A stretch of DNA of 64,000 bases. Origin: Lacinutrix sp. 5H-3-7-4. GTDB taxonomy: Bacteria; Bacteroidota; Bacteroidia; Flavobacteriales; Flavobacteriaceae. Position 1 is the stretch's first letter, and the number at the start of each line of letters is the position of its first letter. The notes beneath the pieces are model-generated. The model was not told the origin of the DNA and ran no database searches. It saw only the letters and a list, made by a program, of their open reading frames with translations. The stretch lies in the NCBI RefSeq assembly GCF_000211855.2, contig NC_015638.1:2205001-2269000 (forward strand), written 5' to 3'. Positions 44,911 to 54,057 of the stretch are shown in pieces. The position numbers and the translations under genes were made by a program.

Positions 44911-44940
44911 AAAAAAGGCTCACAAACGTGAGCCTTTTTT
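44911..44940 (+). terminator. terminator after the TSUP gene
   Basis: AAAGGCTCAC-AAAC-GTGAGCCTTT followed by T, also usable for the convergent gene at 44959. Confidence 0.9.
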
Positions 44941-44958
44941 ATTTACTAGAATTCCTTA

Positions 44959-45543
44959 TTATCTTCTTGAAGCTCTACGTTGTGCACGCATACTTCCGCC
45001 TTGACCAAAATGTTGGTTTGGAGCGCCTTGTGCACGTTTCATATTAGCTTTCATTTCTTTAATTTGCTCCTTAAGCATGCCTTGCTTGTCTAGTTTTTGA
45101 GCTTCATTAATAAGTATTGTTGCTTCTTGTTTTCTGCGTTTAGAGAAAGCAATACCAGCTAAGTTTAGTTTTGCCATTGCCATATCCTGGTCCATACTTA
45201 AACCAAGAGCAACCGCTTTTTTAAAAAACTTTTCAGCTTTATTCATATCGGTTTGAGATACCATAATACCTTGTAAATAATTATAATATCCTTGTTGTTT
45301 AGTTACCAAAGCAGCTTCAGGATTAGAAATTTTATTTAACCATTTTTGAGCACCAGGAAAATCTTGTTTTCTTAACCTTAAAAAAGCCAGTAAAATCATT
45401 TCATTTTTAAAATATAAAAACACAAAAATTAAAGCTAAGAAAATAAGCATAATGCCATTACCAATGTTACCTTCAATAAATTGCCATACAGCAGTAGCTA
45501 AAATTAAACCAGCTATTATTAATTTAAATACTTTATTATACAT
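44959..45543 (-). CDS. membrane protein with TPR-like helical domain
   Basis: A 194-residue protein with two close N-terminal membrane helices (about 7-23 and 30-50) and a cytoplasmic part with TPR-like helices (LQGIMVSQTDMNKAEKFFKK, LNLAGIAFSKRRKQEATILI). It ends in a basic, glycine-rich tail (QHFGQGGSMRAQRRASRR). The exact family and function are not known to me. The long gap upstream (45544-45736) holds no gene. Confidence 0.6.
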   Translation of the reverse strand: MYNKVFKLIIAGLILATAVWQFIEGNIGNGIMLIFLALIFVFLYFKNEMILLAFLRLRKQDFPGAQKWLNKISNPEAALVTKQQGYYNYLQGIMVSQTDMNKAEKFFKKAVALGLSMDQDMAMAKLNLAGIAFSKRRKQEATILINEAQKLDKQGMLKEQIKEMKANMKRAQGAPNQHFGQGGSMRAQRRASRR

Positions 45544-45736
45544 TTTATATTATTTTTAATTATCGCCTCATGTAAATTGGCGTTCATTTTGTTAAATTAG
45601 ACTGCAAAGAAACTCAATTTTTATTAAATATGCTGTGTAAAAAAACTGTTTTGTACTTTCGCTAAGCCTAATTTTATTATAAATAGCTTTAATTTTTAGA
45701 TAAAATCAATTCTAAAGAAAAAATTTTAAAATAAGG

Positions 45737-45767
45737 TTTGTGAAATTAAAAAGTCGTTGTATATTTG
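45737..45767 (+). promoter_or_regulatory. promoter of rpmH
   Basis: TTTG, 19 bases, then TATATTTG, an exact match to the Bacteroidota vegetative promoter, 64 bp before the rpmH ATG. Confidence 0.82.
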
Positions 45768-45831
45768 CGCTCAGTTTTAGAGAAGACTAAAACATTAAAA
45801 TAATTACAATTCAGATTTAAAACATAAGACA

Positions 45832-45993
45832 ATGCCAAAAAGAACGTTTCAGCCATCAAAGAGAAAGAGAAGAAATAAACATGGTTTTAGAGAAAGAATG
45901 GCTTCTGCTAACGGTAGAAAGGTATTAGCGCGTCGTCGTGCTAAAGGAAGAAAGAAATTATCTGTTTCATCTGAAACTAGACATAAAAAATAA
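45832..45993 (+). CDS. rpmH: 50S ribosomal protein L34
   Basis: A 53-residue, highly basic protein: [20 protein letters not shown] at the start, then [19 protein letters not shown] and the tail [13 protein letters not shown]. This is the L34 signature from end to end. It is too short for usual reading-frame cut-offs. The gene has a strong promoter upstream and a terminator downstream. In many bacteria rpmH neighbours rnpA and dnaA, but here it is followed by carB. Confidence 0.97.
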   Translation: MPKRTFQPSKRKRRNKHGFRERMASANGRKVLARRRAKGRKKLSVSSETRHKK

Positions 45994-46018
45994 TGATTAA
46001 CAATTGTTAATATTTTGG

Positions 46019-46048
46019 AGGCGTTACTTAGGTGTAACGCCTTTTTTT
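46019..46048 (+). terminator. terminator of rpmH
   Basis: AGGCGTTAC-TTAGGT-GTAACGCCT followed by a run of T. Confidence 0.9.
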
Positions 46049-46063
46049 ATATTCAAGTTTTAC

Positions 46064-46071
46064 TATTTTTG
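46064..46071 (+). promoter_or_regulatory. candidate -7 element of carB
   Basis: TATTTTTG matches TAnnTTTG, 23 bp before the carB ATG. Its -33 position falls on the T run of the rpmH terminator, so the terminator and promoter overlap. Confidence 0.5.
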
Positions 46072-46094
46072 CACCACACAATTCAACTATTAAA

Positions 46095-48947
46095 ATGCCA
46101 AAAAATTCTAAATTAAAATCAATACTAATTATAGGCTCAGGTCCTATTGTTATTGGTCAAGCTTGTGAGTTTGATTACTCTGGAACACAAGCATTACGTT
46201 CACTTAGAGAAGATGGAATTGAAACCATACTAATCAATTCTAATCCTGCAACTATCATGACAGATCCTTCAATGGCAGATCATGTTTACTTGTTACCTCT
46301 AACTACAAAATCACTAATAGAAATCCTTAAAAAACATCCGCAAATTGATGCTGTTTTACCTACTATGGGAGGACAAACTGCACTTAATTTGTGTATTGAA
46401 GCAGATGAAAAAGGAATCTGGAAGGATTTTGATGTAGAAATTATTGGTGTTAATATCGATGCCATAAATATTACCGAAGATAGAGAGAAGTTTAGAGAAT
46501 TAATGCTTGATATTGGTATCCCAATGGCACCACAAGCAACAGCCACTTCGTATTTAAAAGGTAAAGAAATTGCACAAGAGTTTGGTTTCCCATTAATTAT
46601 TAGAGCCTCATTTACTTTAGGTGGAGCAGGAGCTTCTTTTGTTTATAAAGAAGAAGATTTTGATGAACTTTTAACACGTGGTTTAGAGATTTCTCCAATC
46701 CATGAAGTCATGATTGATAAAGCCTTAATTGGATGGAAAGAATATGAGTTAGAGCTTCTTAGAGACTCTAACGACAATGTTGTTATTATTTGTGCTATTG
46801 AAAATATGGATCCTATTGGAATTCATACAGGAGACTCTATTACTGTTGCTCCAGCAATGACATTAAGTGATAAAACATACCAAAAAATGCGTGATATGGC
46901 AATACATATGATGCGTAATATTGGAGATTTTGCAGGTGGTTGTAACGTACAATTTGCTGTAAGTCCAGACGAGAAAGAAGACATTATTGCTATCGAGATT
47001 AATCCTCGTGTATCACGTTCATCTGCATTAGCAAGTAAAGCAACAGGTTATCCAATTGCAAAAGTAGCTGCTAAATTAGCTTTAGGTTATCATTTAGATG
47101 AACTAGAAAACCAAATTACAAAATCTACATCTGCTTTATTCGAGCCAACTTTAGATTATGTAATTGTAAAAATTCCTCGTTGGAATTTTGATAAATTTGA
47201 AGGATCAGACAGAACTTTAGGTTTACAAATGAAATCTGTTGGAGAAGTTATGGGAATTGGACGTAGTTTCCAAGAAGCCTTACACAAAGCAACACAATCG
47301 CTTGAAATTAAACGTAATGGTTTAGGTGCAGATGGAAAAGGTTATAAAAATTACGACCAAATTATAGATAAATTAACACATGCAAGTTGGGATCGTGTAT
47401 TTGCTATATATGATGCCATACAAATGGGAATTCCATTAAGTCGTATTCATGAAATCACAAAAATTGATATGTGGTTTTTAAAGCAATATGAAGAGTTATA
47501 TTTCATTGAAAAAGAAATCTCAACCTTTACAATAGACACTATACAAAAGGATTTATTACTTGAAGCGAAACAAAAAGGATATGGAGATAGACAAATAGCA
47601 CACATGCTAGGTTGCCTTGAAAGTGAAGTTTATAATAAGCGAGAAGAATTAAATATTAACCGTGTTTATAAATTAGTAGATACTTGTGCAGCAGAGTTTG
47701 AAGCAAAAACACCTTACTATTACTCAACATTTGAAAACGATGTTGAAACAGCAGATGGTGTACGTCAAGCAGATAACGAAAGTATAGTTACAGACAAGAA
47801 AAAAGTAATAGTTTTAGGTTCTGGTCCAAACCGTATTGGTCAAGGTATCGAGTTCGATTATTGTTGTGTTCACGGTGTTTTAGCTGCAGCAGAATGCGGT
47901 TATGAAACCATCATGATTAACTGTAATCCAGAAACAGTTTCTACAGATTTTGATACAGCAGATAAATTATATTTCGAACCAGTATTCTGGGAACATATTT
48001 ACGATATTATTAAACACGAAAAGCCAGAAGGTGTCATAGTACAACTTGGTGGACAAACGGCTTTAAAATTAGCCGAAAAGCTAGAGCGTTATGGTGTAAA
48101 AATATTAGGAACTAGTTTTGAAGCTTTAGATTTAGCCGAAGATAGAGGTCGTTTTTCTACGTTATTAAAAGAATTAGAAATTCCTTATCCAGAATTTGAT
48201 ATTGCTACAACAGCAGACGAAGCTTCTGCAATTGCAGATGTTTTAGATTTTCCAATATTAGTTAGACCATCTTACGTACTTGGAGGTCAAGGTATGAAGA
48301 TTGTTATTAATAAAGAAGAACTTGAAAAGCATGTAGTAGACTTGTTAAGTCGTATGCCAGGAAACCAATTACTTTTAGATCATTATCTAGATGGTGCAAT
48401 AGAAGCTGAAGCAGATGCTATTTGCGATGGTGAAAATGTGTATATAATTGGTATTATGGAGCATATTGAGCCTTGCGGTATTCACTCTGGTGATAGTAAC
48501 TCTTTACTACCTCCTTTTAACTTAGGAGATTTAGTAATGCAACAAATTAAAGATCATACTAAAAAAATTGCTTTAGCATTAAATACAGTAGGTTTAATAA
48601 ACATACAGTTTGCTGTTAAAGATGATAAGGTTTATATAATTGAAGCCAATCCAAGAGCCTCAAGAACGGTTCCGTTTATAGCAAAAGCTTATGGAGAACC
48701 TTATGTAAACTATGCAACTAAAGTGATGCTAGGTGAGAAGAAGGTTACAGATTTTAACTTTAATCCAAAGTTAAACGGTTATGCTATTAAGCAACCAGTA
48801 TTTTCTTTCAATAAGTTTCATAATGTAAATAAAAAATTAGGTCCAGAAATGAAGAGTACTGGAGAAAGCATCTTATTTATTGATGATTTAAAAGACGATG
48901 AATTTTACAATTTATACTCAAGACGTAAAATGTATTTGAGTAAGTAA
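46095..48947 (+). CDS. carB: carbamoyl-phosphate synthase large subunit, without allosteric domain
   Basis: A 950-residue enzyme that makes carbamoyl phosphate from bicarbonate, ammonia from the small subunit and two ATP. Both ATP-grasp halves are complete: the N-terminal half starts ILIIGSGPIVIGQACEFDYS and the second VIVLGSGPNRIGQGIEFDYC. Each half has its own metal-binding EINPRVSRSSALASKATGYP or EANPRASRTVPFIAKAYG block. The protein ends at about the point where the methylglyoxal-synthase-like allosteric domain of the 1073-residue E. coli enzyme begins, so that domain is absent. This short form is usual in Bacteroidota. carA is not in the window. Confidence 0.94.
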   Translation: MPKNSKLKSILIIGSGPIVIGQACEFDYSGTQALRSLREDGIETILINSNPATIMTDPSMADHVYLLPLTTKSLIEILKKHPQIDAVLPTMGGQTALNLCIEADEKGIWKDFDVEIIGVNIDAINITEDREKFRELMLDIGIPMAPQATATSYLKGKEIAQEFGFPLIIRASFTLGGAGASFVYKEEDFDELLTRGLEISPIHEVMIDKALIGWKEYELELLRDSNDNVVIICAIENMDPIGIHTGDSITVAPAMTLSDKTYQKMRDMAIHMMRNIGDFAGGCNVQFAVSPDEKEDIIAIEINPRVSRSSALASKATGYPIAKVAAKLALGYHLDELENQITKSTSALFEPTLDYVIVKIPRWNFDKFEGSDRTLGLQMKSVGEVMGIGRSFQEALHKATQSLEIKRNGLGADGKGYKNYDQIIDKLTHASWDRVFAIYDAIQMGIPLSRIHEITKIDMWFLKQYEELYFIEKEISTFTIDTIQKDLLLEAKQKGYGDRQIAHMLGCLESEVYNKREELNINRVYKLVDTCAAEFEAKTPYYYSTFENDVETADGVRQADNESIVTDKKKVIVLGSGPNRIGQGIEFDYCCVHGVLAAAECGYETIMINCNPETVSTDFDTADKLYFEPVFWEHIYDIIKHEKPEGVIVQLGGQTALKLAEKLERYGVKILGTSFEALDLAEDRGRFSTLLKELEIPYPEFDIATTADEASAIADVLDFPILVRPSYVLGGQGMKIVINKEELEKHVVDLLSRMPGNQLLLDHYLDGAIEAEADAICDGENVYIIGIMEHIEPCGIHSGDSNSLLPPFNLGDLVMQQIKDHTKKIALALNTVGLINIQFAVKDDKVYIIEANPRASRTVPFIAKAYGEPYVNYATKVMLGEKKVTDFNFNPKLNGYAIKQPVFSFNKFHNVNKKLGPEMKSTGESILFIDDLKDDEFYNLYSRRKMYLSK

Positions 48948-48973
48948 TATTTTATTTTTAATTATAAATTATT

Positions 48974-49015
48974 GAGGTACAGGTTTTTATTTTTTTAATC
49001 TGTACCTCTTTTTTT
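48974..49015 (+). terminator. terminator of carB
   Basis: GAGGTACAG and CTGTACCTC pair across an AT-only loop and are followed by T. Confidence 0.85.
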
Positions 49016-49072
49016 ATTTATTTTTTTCTATGAGTGTCGATTTTTTTTGTACTTTTAAATAAATCTACTTAT

Positions 49073-49696
49073 ATGATGAAAAAATTACTCTTTATTTTAT
49101 GCATAAGTTTATCATTAAGCTTATCTGCACAAGTCGAAACAATCACTATAGATTGGAGTTTTGGATCAGATCCAACTGCATCAGGAAATGCAAATACAAA
49201 TAGAACTATAGAAGTAGGAGATACGGTAGAGTGGAATTGGTATGCTTCAGGTACTCACAATGTTGCTTCTACAGGAGGAACCGAAACCTTTAACAGTGGA
49301 GCTCCAACTAGTACACCAGGTGTAAATTTTTCTCATACATTTACAAGTGTTGGTACAACAGATTTTGTTTGTCAACCACACTCAACAAATATGTTTGGAA
49401 CAATAACAGTTGTTTCTGAAGGCTCTTTAGGAACTCAACAATTTGATTCACCAACAAAGTTTTCAATTTTTCCAAATCCAGGAAATAATGAAATGAATAT
49501 TAATATTCCCACTTTAAGTGATGAAAGCTTAAGTTTGGAAGTTTTTGATGTTCTTGGCAAAAGAGTATTAAATGAAAATTTAAGTGGTTTACAAACTACA
49601 ATAGATATTTCTAAATGGAAAAGTGGTATGTATTTGGTACGATTAGCATCACAAAATCAAGATGTAAAATTAACTAAGCGTTTTGTAAAACTCTAG
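49073..49696 (+). CDS. T9SS-exported cupredoxin-like protein
   Basis: About 207 residues from the ATG at 49073. A GTG at 49034 is in frame but would place 13 residues before a normal signal peptide, so I reject it. A signal peptide (MMKKLLFILCISLSLSLSAQ) is followed by a plastocyanin/azurin-like domain with all four type-1 copper ligands in order: His in SGTHNVAS, Cys and His in FVCQPHST, and Met in NMFG. A T9SS type A sorting domain closes the protein (FSIFPNPGNNE ... SGMYLVRL ... KRFVKL). It is probably a surface or secreted electron carrier or copper binder. It is transcribed alone. Confidence 0.87.
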   Translation: MMKKLLFILCISLSLSLSAQVETITIDWSFGSDPTASGNANTNRTIEVGDTVEWNWYASGTHNVASTGGTETFNSGAPTSTPGVNFSHTFTSVGTTDFVCQPHSTNMFGTITVVSEGSLGTQQFDSPTKFSIFPNPGNNEMNINIPTLSDESLSLEVFDVLGKRVLNENLSGLQTTIDISKWKSGMYLVRLASQNQDVKLTKRFVKL

Positions 49697-49711
49697 TTTA
49701 AAACATACAAT

Positions 49712-49745
49712 AAAAAAAGAGCTTTAAATTTAAAGCTCTTTTTTT
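49712..49745. terminator. bidirectional terminator between the cupredoxin and thioesterase genes
   Basis: A nearly perfect palindrome built on AAAGAGCTTTAAATTT with A and T runs on both sides. It sits directly between convergent genes. Confidence 0.9.
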
Positions 49746-49746
49746 A

Positions 49747-50301
49747 TTAATAATTATCAGGTAATTCTATTTTAACTTTTAAATCTTTTAATTGATCTAA
49801 ATAATGGTGATGCGAAAAATTTTGGTCATTAAACTCTGCTTGCCTGGTTCTTTTAGTTTCATTTCGTTTAATGGCTTTTAAATAGCGTTTCACTTCGGTT
49901 TTATCGTTTAAAATTAAACCAGGAACTTCAACAGATTTTCCGTTTTCATCTTTTGCAACCATTGTAAAATAAGAAGAGTTACAGTGTTTTTTGGCTCCTG
50001 TTTGTATATTTTCTGCTTCAACACGAATACCAACAACCATAGAAGTTCTACCAACATAATTAACAGAAGCTTTCATAGTAACCAACTCGCCAACCTCTAT
50101 TGGGTTTAAAAAATCTACAGTATCTACAGATGCCGTTACGCAATAGGTTTTAGAGTGTTTACTGGCACAAGCAAATGCTATTTGGTCCATTAAGCTTAAT
50201 ATATAACCACCGTGAACTTTTCCACTAAAATTTGAATGCGATGGTAACATTAATTCAGATATGGAGATGCGTGAACCATCTACGGTTTTATAATTAGGCA
50301 T
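49747..50301 (-). CDS. hotdog-fold acyl-CoA thioesterase
   Basis: A 184-residue enzyme that hydrolyses acyl-CoA to free acid and CoA. The hotdog helix shows NFSGKVHGGYILSLMDQIAF, and the later motif is DTVDFLNPIEVGELVTMKAS. The catalytic Asp and Gly-Gly of the YciA/Acot class are present. It begins 4 bp after the stop of the small membrane protein upstream, so the two share a message with rmuC. Confidence 0.9.
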   Translation of the reverse strand: MPNYKTVDGSRISISELMLPSHSNFSGKVHGGYILSLMDQIAFACASKHSKTYCVTASVDTVDFLNPIEVGELVTMKASVNYVGRTSMVVGIRVEAENIQTGAKKHCNSSYFTMVAKDENGKSVEVPGLILNDKTEVKRYLKAIKRNETKRTRQAEFNDQNFSHHHYLDQLKDLKVKIELPDNY

Positions 50302-50305
50302 AATT

Positions 50306-50662
50306 TTATGGGTTTTCTGTTGTGTTAAGCTCTACTTTAGTTACAAAATAATGTGTGTCTCCTAACCAAAATAAGGTTTTATAACGTTCAAAATAACTTA
50401 ACTTTACTAAACGACCTTGGTATTTGTTTAAATCTTCAATTACTTGTGTTTCTCCATCTTCTACAGAGAATTTAAATATTTGTGCTTCACTAACACCTTG
50501 GCTAATTTCGCCTTCCCAGGTTTTAAACAATACACCTTTTTTACTAAACTTAACTAATTCTCCAGCTCTAACGCCTTCACTGTAAGTTACAAAATAGACA
50601 AAGGCAAAATAGCCAGCTATTAGTAGTAATATAACGATAAAGGTTTTAATTAAAAATTTCAT
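50306..50662 (-). CDS. small single-helix membrane protein
   Basis: A 118-residue protein with one N-terminal membrane helix (about residues 5-25) and a beta-rich outer part (SEGVRAGELVKFSKKGVLFK, then KLSYFERYKTLFWLGDTHYF). Databases often label relatives '6-phosphogluconate dehydrogenase', but I see no dehydrogenase motif. Function unknown. It sits between rmuC and the thioesterase gene. Confidence 0.6.
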   Translation of the reverse strand: MKFLIKTFIVILLLIAGYFAFVYFVTYSEGVRAGELVKFSKKGVLFKTWEGEISQGVSEAQIFKFSVEDGETQVIEDLNKYQGRLVKLSYFERYKTLFWLGDTHYFVTKVELNTTENP

Positions 50663-50698
50663 AAAATATATATTAGAGTAAGTTAGTTTTTTATGTGT

Positions 50699-52084
50699 TT
50701 ATTCTTGGTCTGTTGCACGTTTAATAAATGCTTCTGGTAAAGACTTTTTTGCTTTTGCTCCTAATTTTTTAATTTTTTCGACACTCCTAATTAGGTTTCC
50801 ACGACCATCTACTAATTTATTCATAGCAGCAGTATAATCTGTTTTTGCAGCATCTATTTTTTTTCCAACACCAGTCAAATCAGATACTAATCCTTCAAAC
50901 TTATCGTATAAAGCTCCAGCTTGACGCGCAATTTCTATGGCATTTTGTTGTTGCTTTTCGTTATTCCACATGGTATCAATAGTACGTAAAGTGGCTAGTA
51001 GAGTAGAAGGTGTTACAATAACAATATTACGCTCGAAGGCTTTATTGTAAAGTGAGTTGTCTTCGTTTATTGCAATTGCAAATGCAGGTTCTATTGGGAT
51101 AAAAAGCAATACAAAATCTGGAGAATCTATATCATACAAATCTTGATAATTTTTAGCTGAAAGCTGCTCTACATGTTTTTTAATAGAGTTTATGTGTGCT
51201 TTTAAATGTTGACTTCTATCTTCCATTTCGGCATTTACAAAACGCTCGTAATCAATTAAAGATACTTTACTATCTATAATCATGCGTTTATTGTTAGGTA
51301 AATGCAACACAACATCTGGCAGTACTCTTGTGCCATCTTCTCGTGTGAAACTTTGTTGTACGTAATATTCTCTATCTTTTTCTAAGCCAGATTTTTCAAG
51401 CACGCGTTCTAAAACAAGTTCTCCCCAATTACCTTGCATTTTATTGTCTCCTTTTAAGGCTTTGGTAAGGTTAGTGGCTTCTTTTGTCATTTGTTGGTTA
51501 AGCTCTTTTAAACCTTCTAACTGGGTTTTTAAAGCAGAATGTAAACCAAAGTTTTCTTTGTGTGTATCGTCCACTTTCTTTTCGAAAATTTGTATTTTCT
51601 CTTGTAGCGGATTTAATATATTCTTTATGTTTTCTTTATTCTGAAGTGTGAATTTTTCAGATTTAGCATCTAGAATTTTATTTGCTAAATTTTCAAAATC
51701 TGTACGCAGTTGCTTTTGGCGTTCTTCTAACTCTTCATCTCTTTTTAAATTAAGCTTTTGAAGATTTTCATATTCTGAATTTCTTCTCGTTAACTCAGTA
51801 CTTAAAAAATCTTTTTCACGCCTAATGTCTTCACGTTCGGTTTCAATTTTAGAAAGCGATGTTTTTAACTCTTCTATTTTATTTTCGAAATTCTGGTTTT
51901 GTTTTTGGTTTTCAGTTTCCGAAAACTGTTTAAAATCATTAAACTGTTGCTGTAAATTGGCATTTCGTTCTTCTAAAGTACTTTTTTCACTTTTACTTTT
52001 TAGTTTAGTAAATAGCATACCTAAATACGCACCAATGGCAGCTGCAATTAATATGGCAATAATGAGGATGATGTTGTCGTTCAT
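50699..52084 (-). CDS. rmuC: DNA recombination protein RmuC
   Basis: A 461-residue protein with an N-terminal membrane helix (about 4-22), a long coiled coil (about 25-195, e.g. ENKIEELKTSLSKIETERED) and the RmuC domain. That domain holds GNWGELVLERVLEKSGLEK, VLPDVVLHLPNNKRMIIDSK and FVLLFIPIEPAFA. RmuC limits inversions at short repeats and is thought to be nuclease-like. It is the first gene of the run with the small membrane protein and thioesterase genes. Confidence 0.92.
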   Translation of the reverse strand: MNDNIILIIAILIAAAIGAYLGMLFTKLKSKSEKSTLEERNANLQQQFNDFKQFSETENQKQNQNFENKIEELKTSLSKIETEREDIRREKDFLSTELTRRNSEYENLQKLNLKRDEELEERQKQLRTDFENLANKILDAKSEKFTLQNKENIKNILNPLQEKIQIFEKKVDDTHKENFGLHSALKTQLEGLKELNQQMTKEATNLTKALKGDNKMQGNWGELVLERVLEKSGLEKDREYYVQQSFTREDGTRVLPDVVLHLPNNKRMIIDSKVSLIDYERFVNAEMEDRSQHLKAHINSIKKHVEQLSAKNYQDLYDIDSPDFVLLFIPIEPAFAIAINEDNSLYNKAFERNIVIVTPSTLLATLRTIDTMWNNEKQQQNAIEIARQAGALYDKFEGLVSDLTGVGKKIDAAKTDYTAAMNKLVDGRGNLIRSVEKIKKLGAKAKKSLPEAFIKRATDQE

Positions 52085-52156
52085 TTATTTTATTTGAATT
52101 TTATCAAAGATAATTTTTTTAGACGTAAGACTAAGAAACAAGCAAATAGTTTTCTC

Positions 52157-52951
52157 TTATTTCTTTACTCTAAAGCTTTTAGTTTTGCTATCGAAAACAA
52201 TTAAATCGTCTGGAAATAATGTATTAAATGCACCTTGATTTATAAGATTATCTGGTGTGTTTTGGATACAGTTTTTATTACTCATTACAATTAAACTATC
52301 ACAAAGCTGAATGGCTAAATCTATTTCGTGAGACGAAAATAAAATAGTTTTATTGGTTTCCTTAGCTAGTTTTTGAAGCAGTTTTAAAATGTATGCTTTG
52401 TGGTACATGTCTAAATGCGACGTTGGTTCGTCTAGAATAATCAAATTGGTATCTTGTGCTAAAGCTCGCGCAATCATTACTTTTTGTAATTGTCCGTCAC
52501 TTAATTCGAAGCATTTTTTATTTTTTAAATCTTCAATATTTGTTTGTGATATGGCTTTATCTATAGTAGCTATATCGCTATTAGATAAATTACCAACCCA
52601 ATTTGTATAAGGTTGCCTACCAAGTGCAATAAGCTCGAAAACGGAAAGATTTTTAGACGATACTGTTTCGGTTAAAACCAAACTTAATACTTTTGCTAAT
52701 TCAACTGAACCATACTTAATTAAAGTCTTAGAGTTAATATTTATTTCACCATTTAATTTTGGTTGTACATTAGTTAACGTTCTTAGTAATGTAGATTTGC
52801 CAATGCCGTTTGCACCAACTAAAGCTATTAATTCGCCTTGTTTTAGTTCGATATTTATATTTGAAGCAATAACAGATGTCTTCTTTTTGGTTTTATAACC
52901 AATAGAAAGTTGTTCTGTTTTTAAGATTATATGTTTGCTTTTTTCTTTCAT
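52157..52951 (-). CDS. btuD: ABC transporter ATPase, BtuD-like
   Basis: A 264-residue ATPase of the FecE/BtuD class. Walker A is GANGIGKST, the signature ELSDGQLQKVMIARA (LSDGQ rather than LSGGQ), and Walker B NLIILDEPTSHLD. The H-loop is LFSSHEIDLA. It is the last gene of the SBP-permease-ATPase operon and is separated from the permease by 89 bp that contain an inverted-repeat element. A B12 role is inferred from the neighbouring riboswitch-controlled receptor. Iron-siderophore uptake is the alternative. Confidence 0.85.
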   Translation of the reverse strand: MKEKSKHIILKTEQLSIGYKTKKKTSVIASNINIELKQGELIALVGANGIGKSTLLRTLTNVQPKLNGEININSKTLIKYGSVELAKVLSLVLTETVSSKNLSVFELIALGRQPYTNWVGNLSNSDIATIDKAISQTNIEDLKNKKCFELSDGQLQKVMIARALAQDTNLIILDEPTSHLDMYHKAYILKLLQKLAKETNKTILFSSHEIDLAIQLCDSLIVMSNKNCIQNTPDNLINQGAFNTLFPDDLIVFDSKTKSFRVKK

Positions 52952-52965
52952 TAATTTTTATTGCT

Positions 52966-53025
52966 TTGTCATGCTGAAATTGATTCAGGATCCATGTGGA
53001 TTCCGCATCAAGTGCGGAATGACAA
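52966..53025. repeat. 60-bp interspersed repeat with nested hairpins
   Basis: Outer ends TTGTCAT and ATGACAA are inverted. Inside are three small hairpins (CTGAA-ATTGA-TTCAG, ATCCA-TG-TGGAT and ATTCCGCA-TCAAG-TGCGGAAT), giving a cloverleaf-like fold. Repeats of this kind (ATTCCGCACTTGATGCGGAA type) are scattered through Bacteroidota genomes, as far as I recall. It fills most of the gap between the permease and ATPase genes. I see no second copy in this window. Confidence 0.6.
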
Positions 53026-53040
53026 TGGTGTTTTTTTTAT

Positions 53041-54057
53041 TTAAAATATCATTTTACGCTTTCTCACTAACAACCATATTACTACAGGAGCGCCAATTAA
53101 ACTTGTAATAGCGTTTATTGGTAATGTATAATCTGTATTTGGTAATTGTGCAATGCTATCGCAAATAAGCATAATTATAGCGCCAAATAAAAATACGGCC
53201 GGCAATAATATTTTATGGTTTGATGTATTAAAAACTTGCCTAGTAATATGTGGTATTGCTAAACCAATAAAAGCAATTGGTCCTGCAAAAGCTGTAATTG
53301 TTCCTGCAAGTAAACTTGTTGCAATTATAATTATTAAGCGACTTTGTTTAATATTTAAACCTAAACTTTTTGCATAGTTTTCTCCTAATAATAATGTGTT
53401 TAATGCTTTTATAGATGCTATACTAAATAGTAAGCCTACACTATAAATTAATGCAAATATTTTGAGTTCGTTCCATTGTAAATCGCCAAGACTTCCAAAA
53501 CCCCAAAAAATGTATTGTTGTAACTCTTCGGCAGAACTAAAATACGACAGTACACTAACTACCGCAGCTGTAATACTACCAAACATAAGCCCGATAATTA
53601 AAATCGCCATAGTATCGCGCACACGAGAAGATACTATTAAAACCGTAAGTAAAACTAAAAAACTACCTAAACTTGCGGAGATAACTAAACTCCATTTAGA
53701 GATAAGTAATGTTGCAAAAAAGCCACCTAAAACCGATGATCCCATAATAATAAGTGCAACACCTAAACTTGCACCAGACGTTATGCCTAAAACAAATGGT
53801 CCTGCTAATGGATTGCGAAATAAGGTTTGCATTAATAAACCAGATATGCCTAAACCTGAACCAACTAATATGGCTGTTATGGCTTTTGGTAATCTATAGT
53901 TTAGAATAATGTAATTATCTGCATTACCTGTTAAGCTATTAAATACAGTATTAAAAGGTATAGAAATAGAACCTAAACTAACATTCGCAAAAAAGAGTAT
54001 AATTAATACAATTATTAGAATGATAAAAGAAAGTTTATATGATTTTGATGTTACCAA
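53041..54057 (-). CDS. btuC: FecCD/BtuC-type ABC transporter permease
   Basis: A 338-residue permease with about ten membrane helices and the family motifs NYRLPKAITAILVGSGLGIS, LAGPFVLGITSGASLGVAL, GPIAFIGLAIPHITRQVF and the final LPINAITSLIGAPVVIWLL. It starts at a TTG (54055-54057) that follows the stop of the binding-protein gene without any spacer. No in-frame ATG exists near it. It imports B12 or a siderophore together with its two neighbours. Confidence 0.9.
   Translation of the reverse strand: MVTSKSYKLSFIILIIVLIILFFANVSLGSISIPFNTVFNSLTGNADNYIILNYRLPKAITAILVGSGLGISGLLMQTLFRNPLAGPFVLGITSGASLGVALIIMGSSVLGGFFATLLISKWSLVISASLGSFLVLLTVLIVSSRVRDTMAILIIGLMFGSITAAVVSVLSYFSSAEELQQYIFWGFGSLGDLQWNELKIFALIYSVGLLFSIASIKALNTLLLGENYAKSLGLNIKQSRLIIIIATSLLAGTITAFAGPIAFIGLAIPHITRQVFNTSNHKILLPAVFLFGAIIMLICDSIAQLPNTDYTLPINAITSLIGAPVVIWLLVRKRKMIF

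Noticed and set aside
45544-45736. Short ATG-started frame on the minus strand upstream of the TPR-like gene
   Set aside because: It is about 20 codons long and has no family resemblance or ribosome-site support.
49034-49072. GTG at 49034 as start of the cupredoxin gene
   Set aside because: The 13 extra residues precede a complete signal peptide that begins at the ATG 49073.
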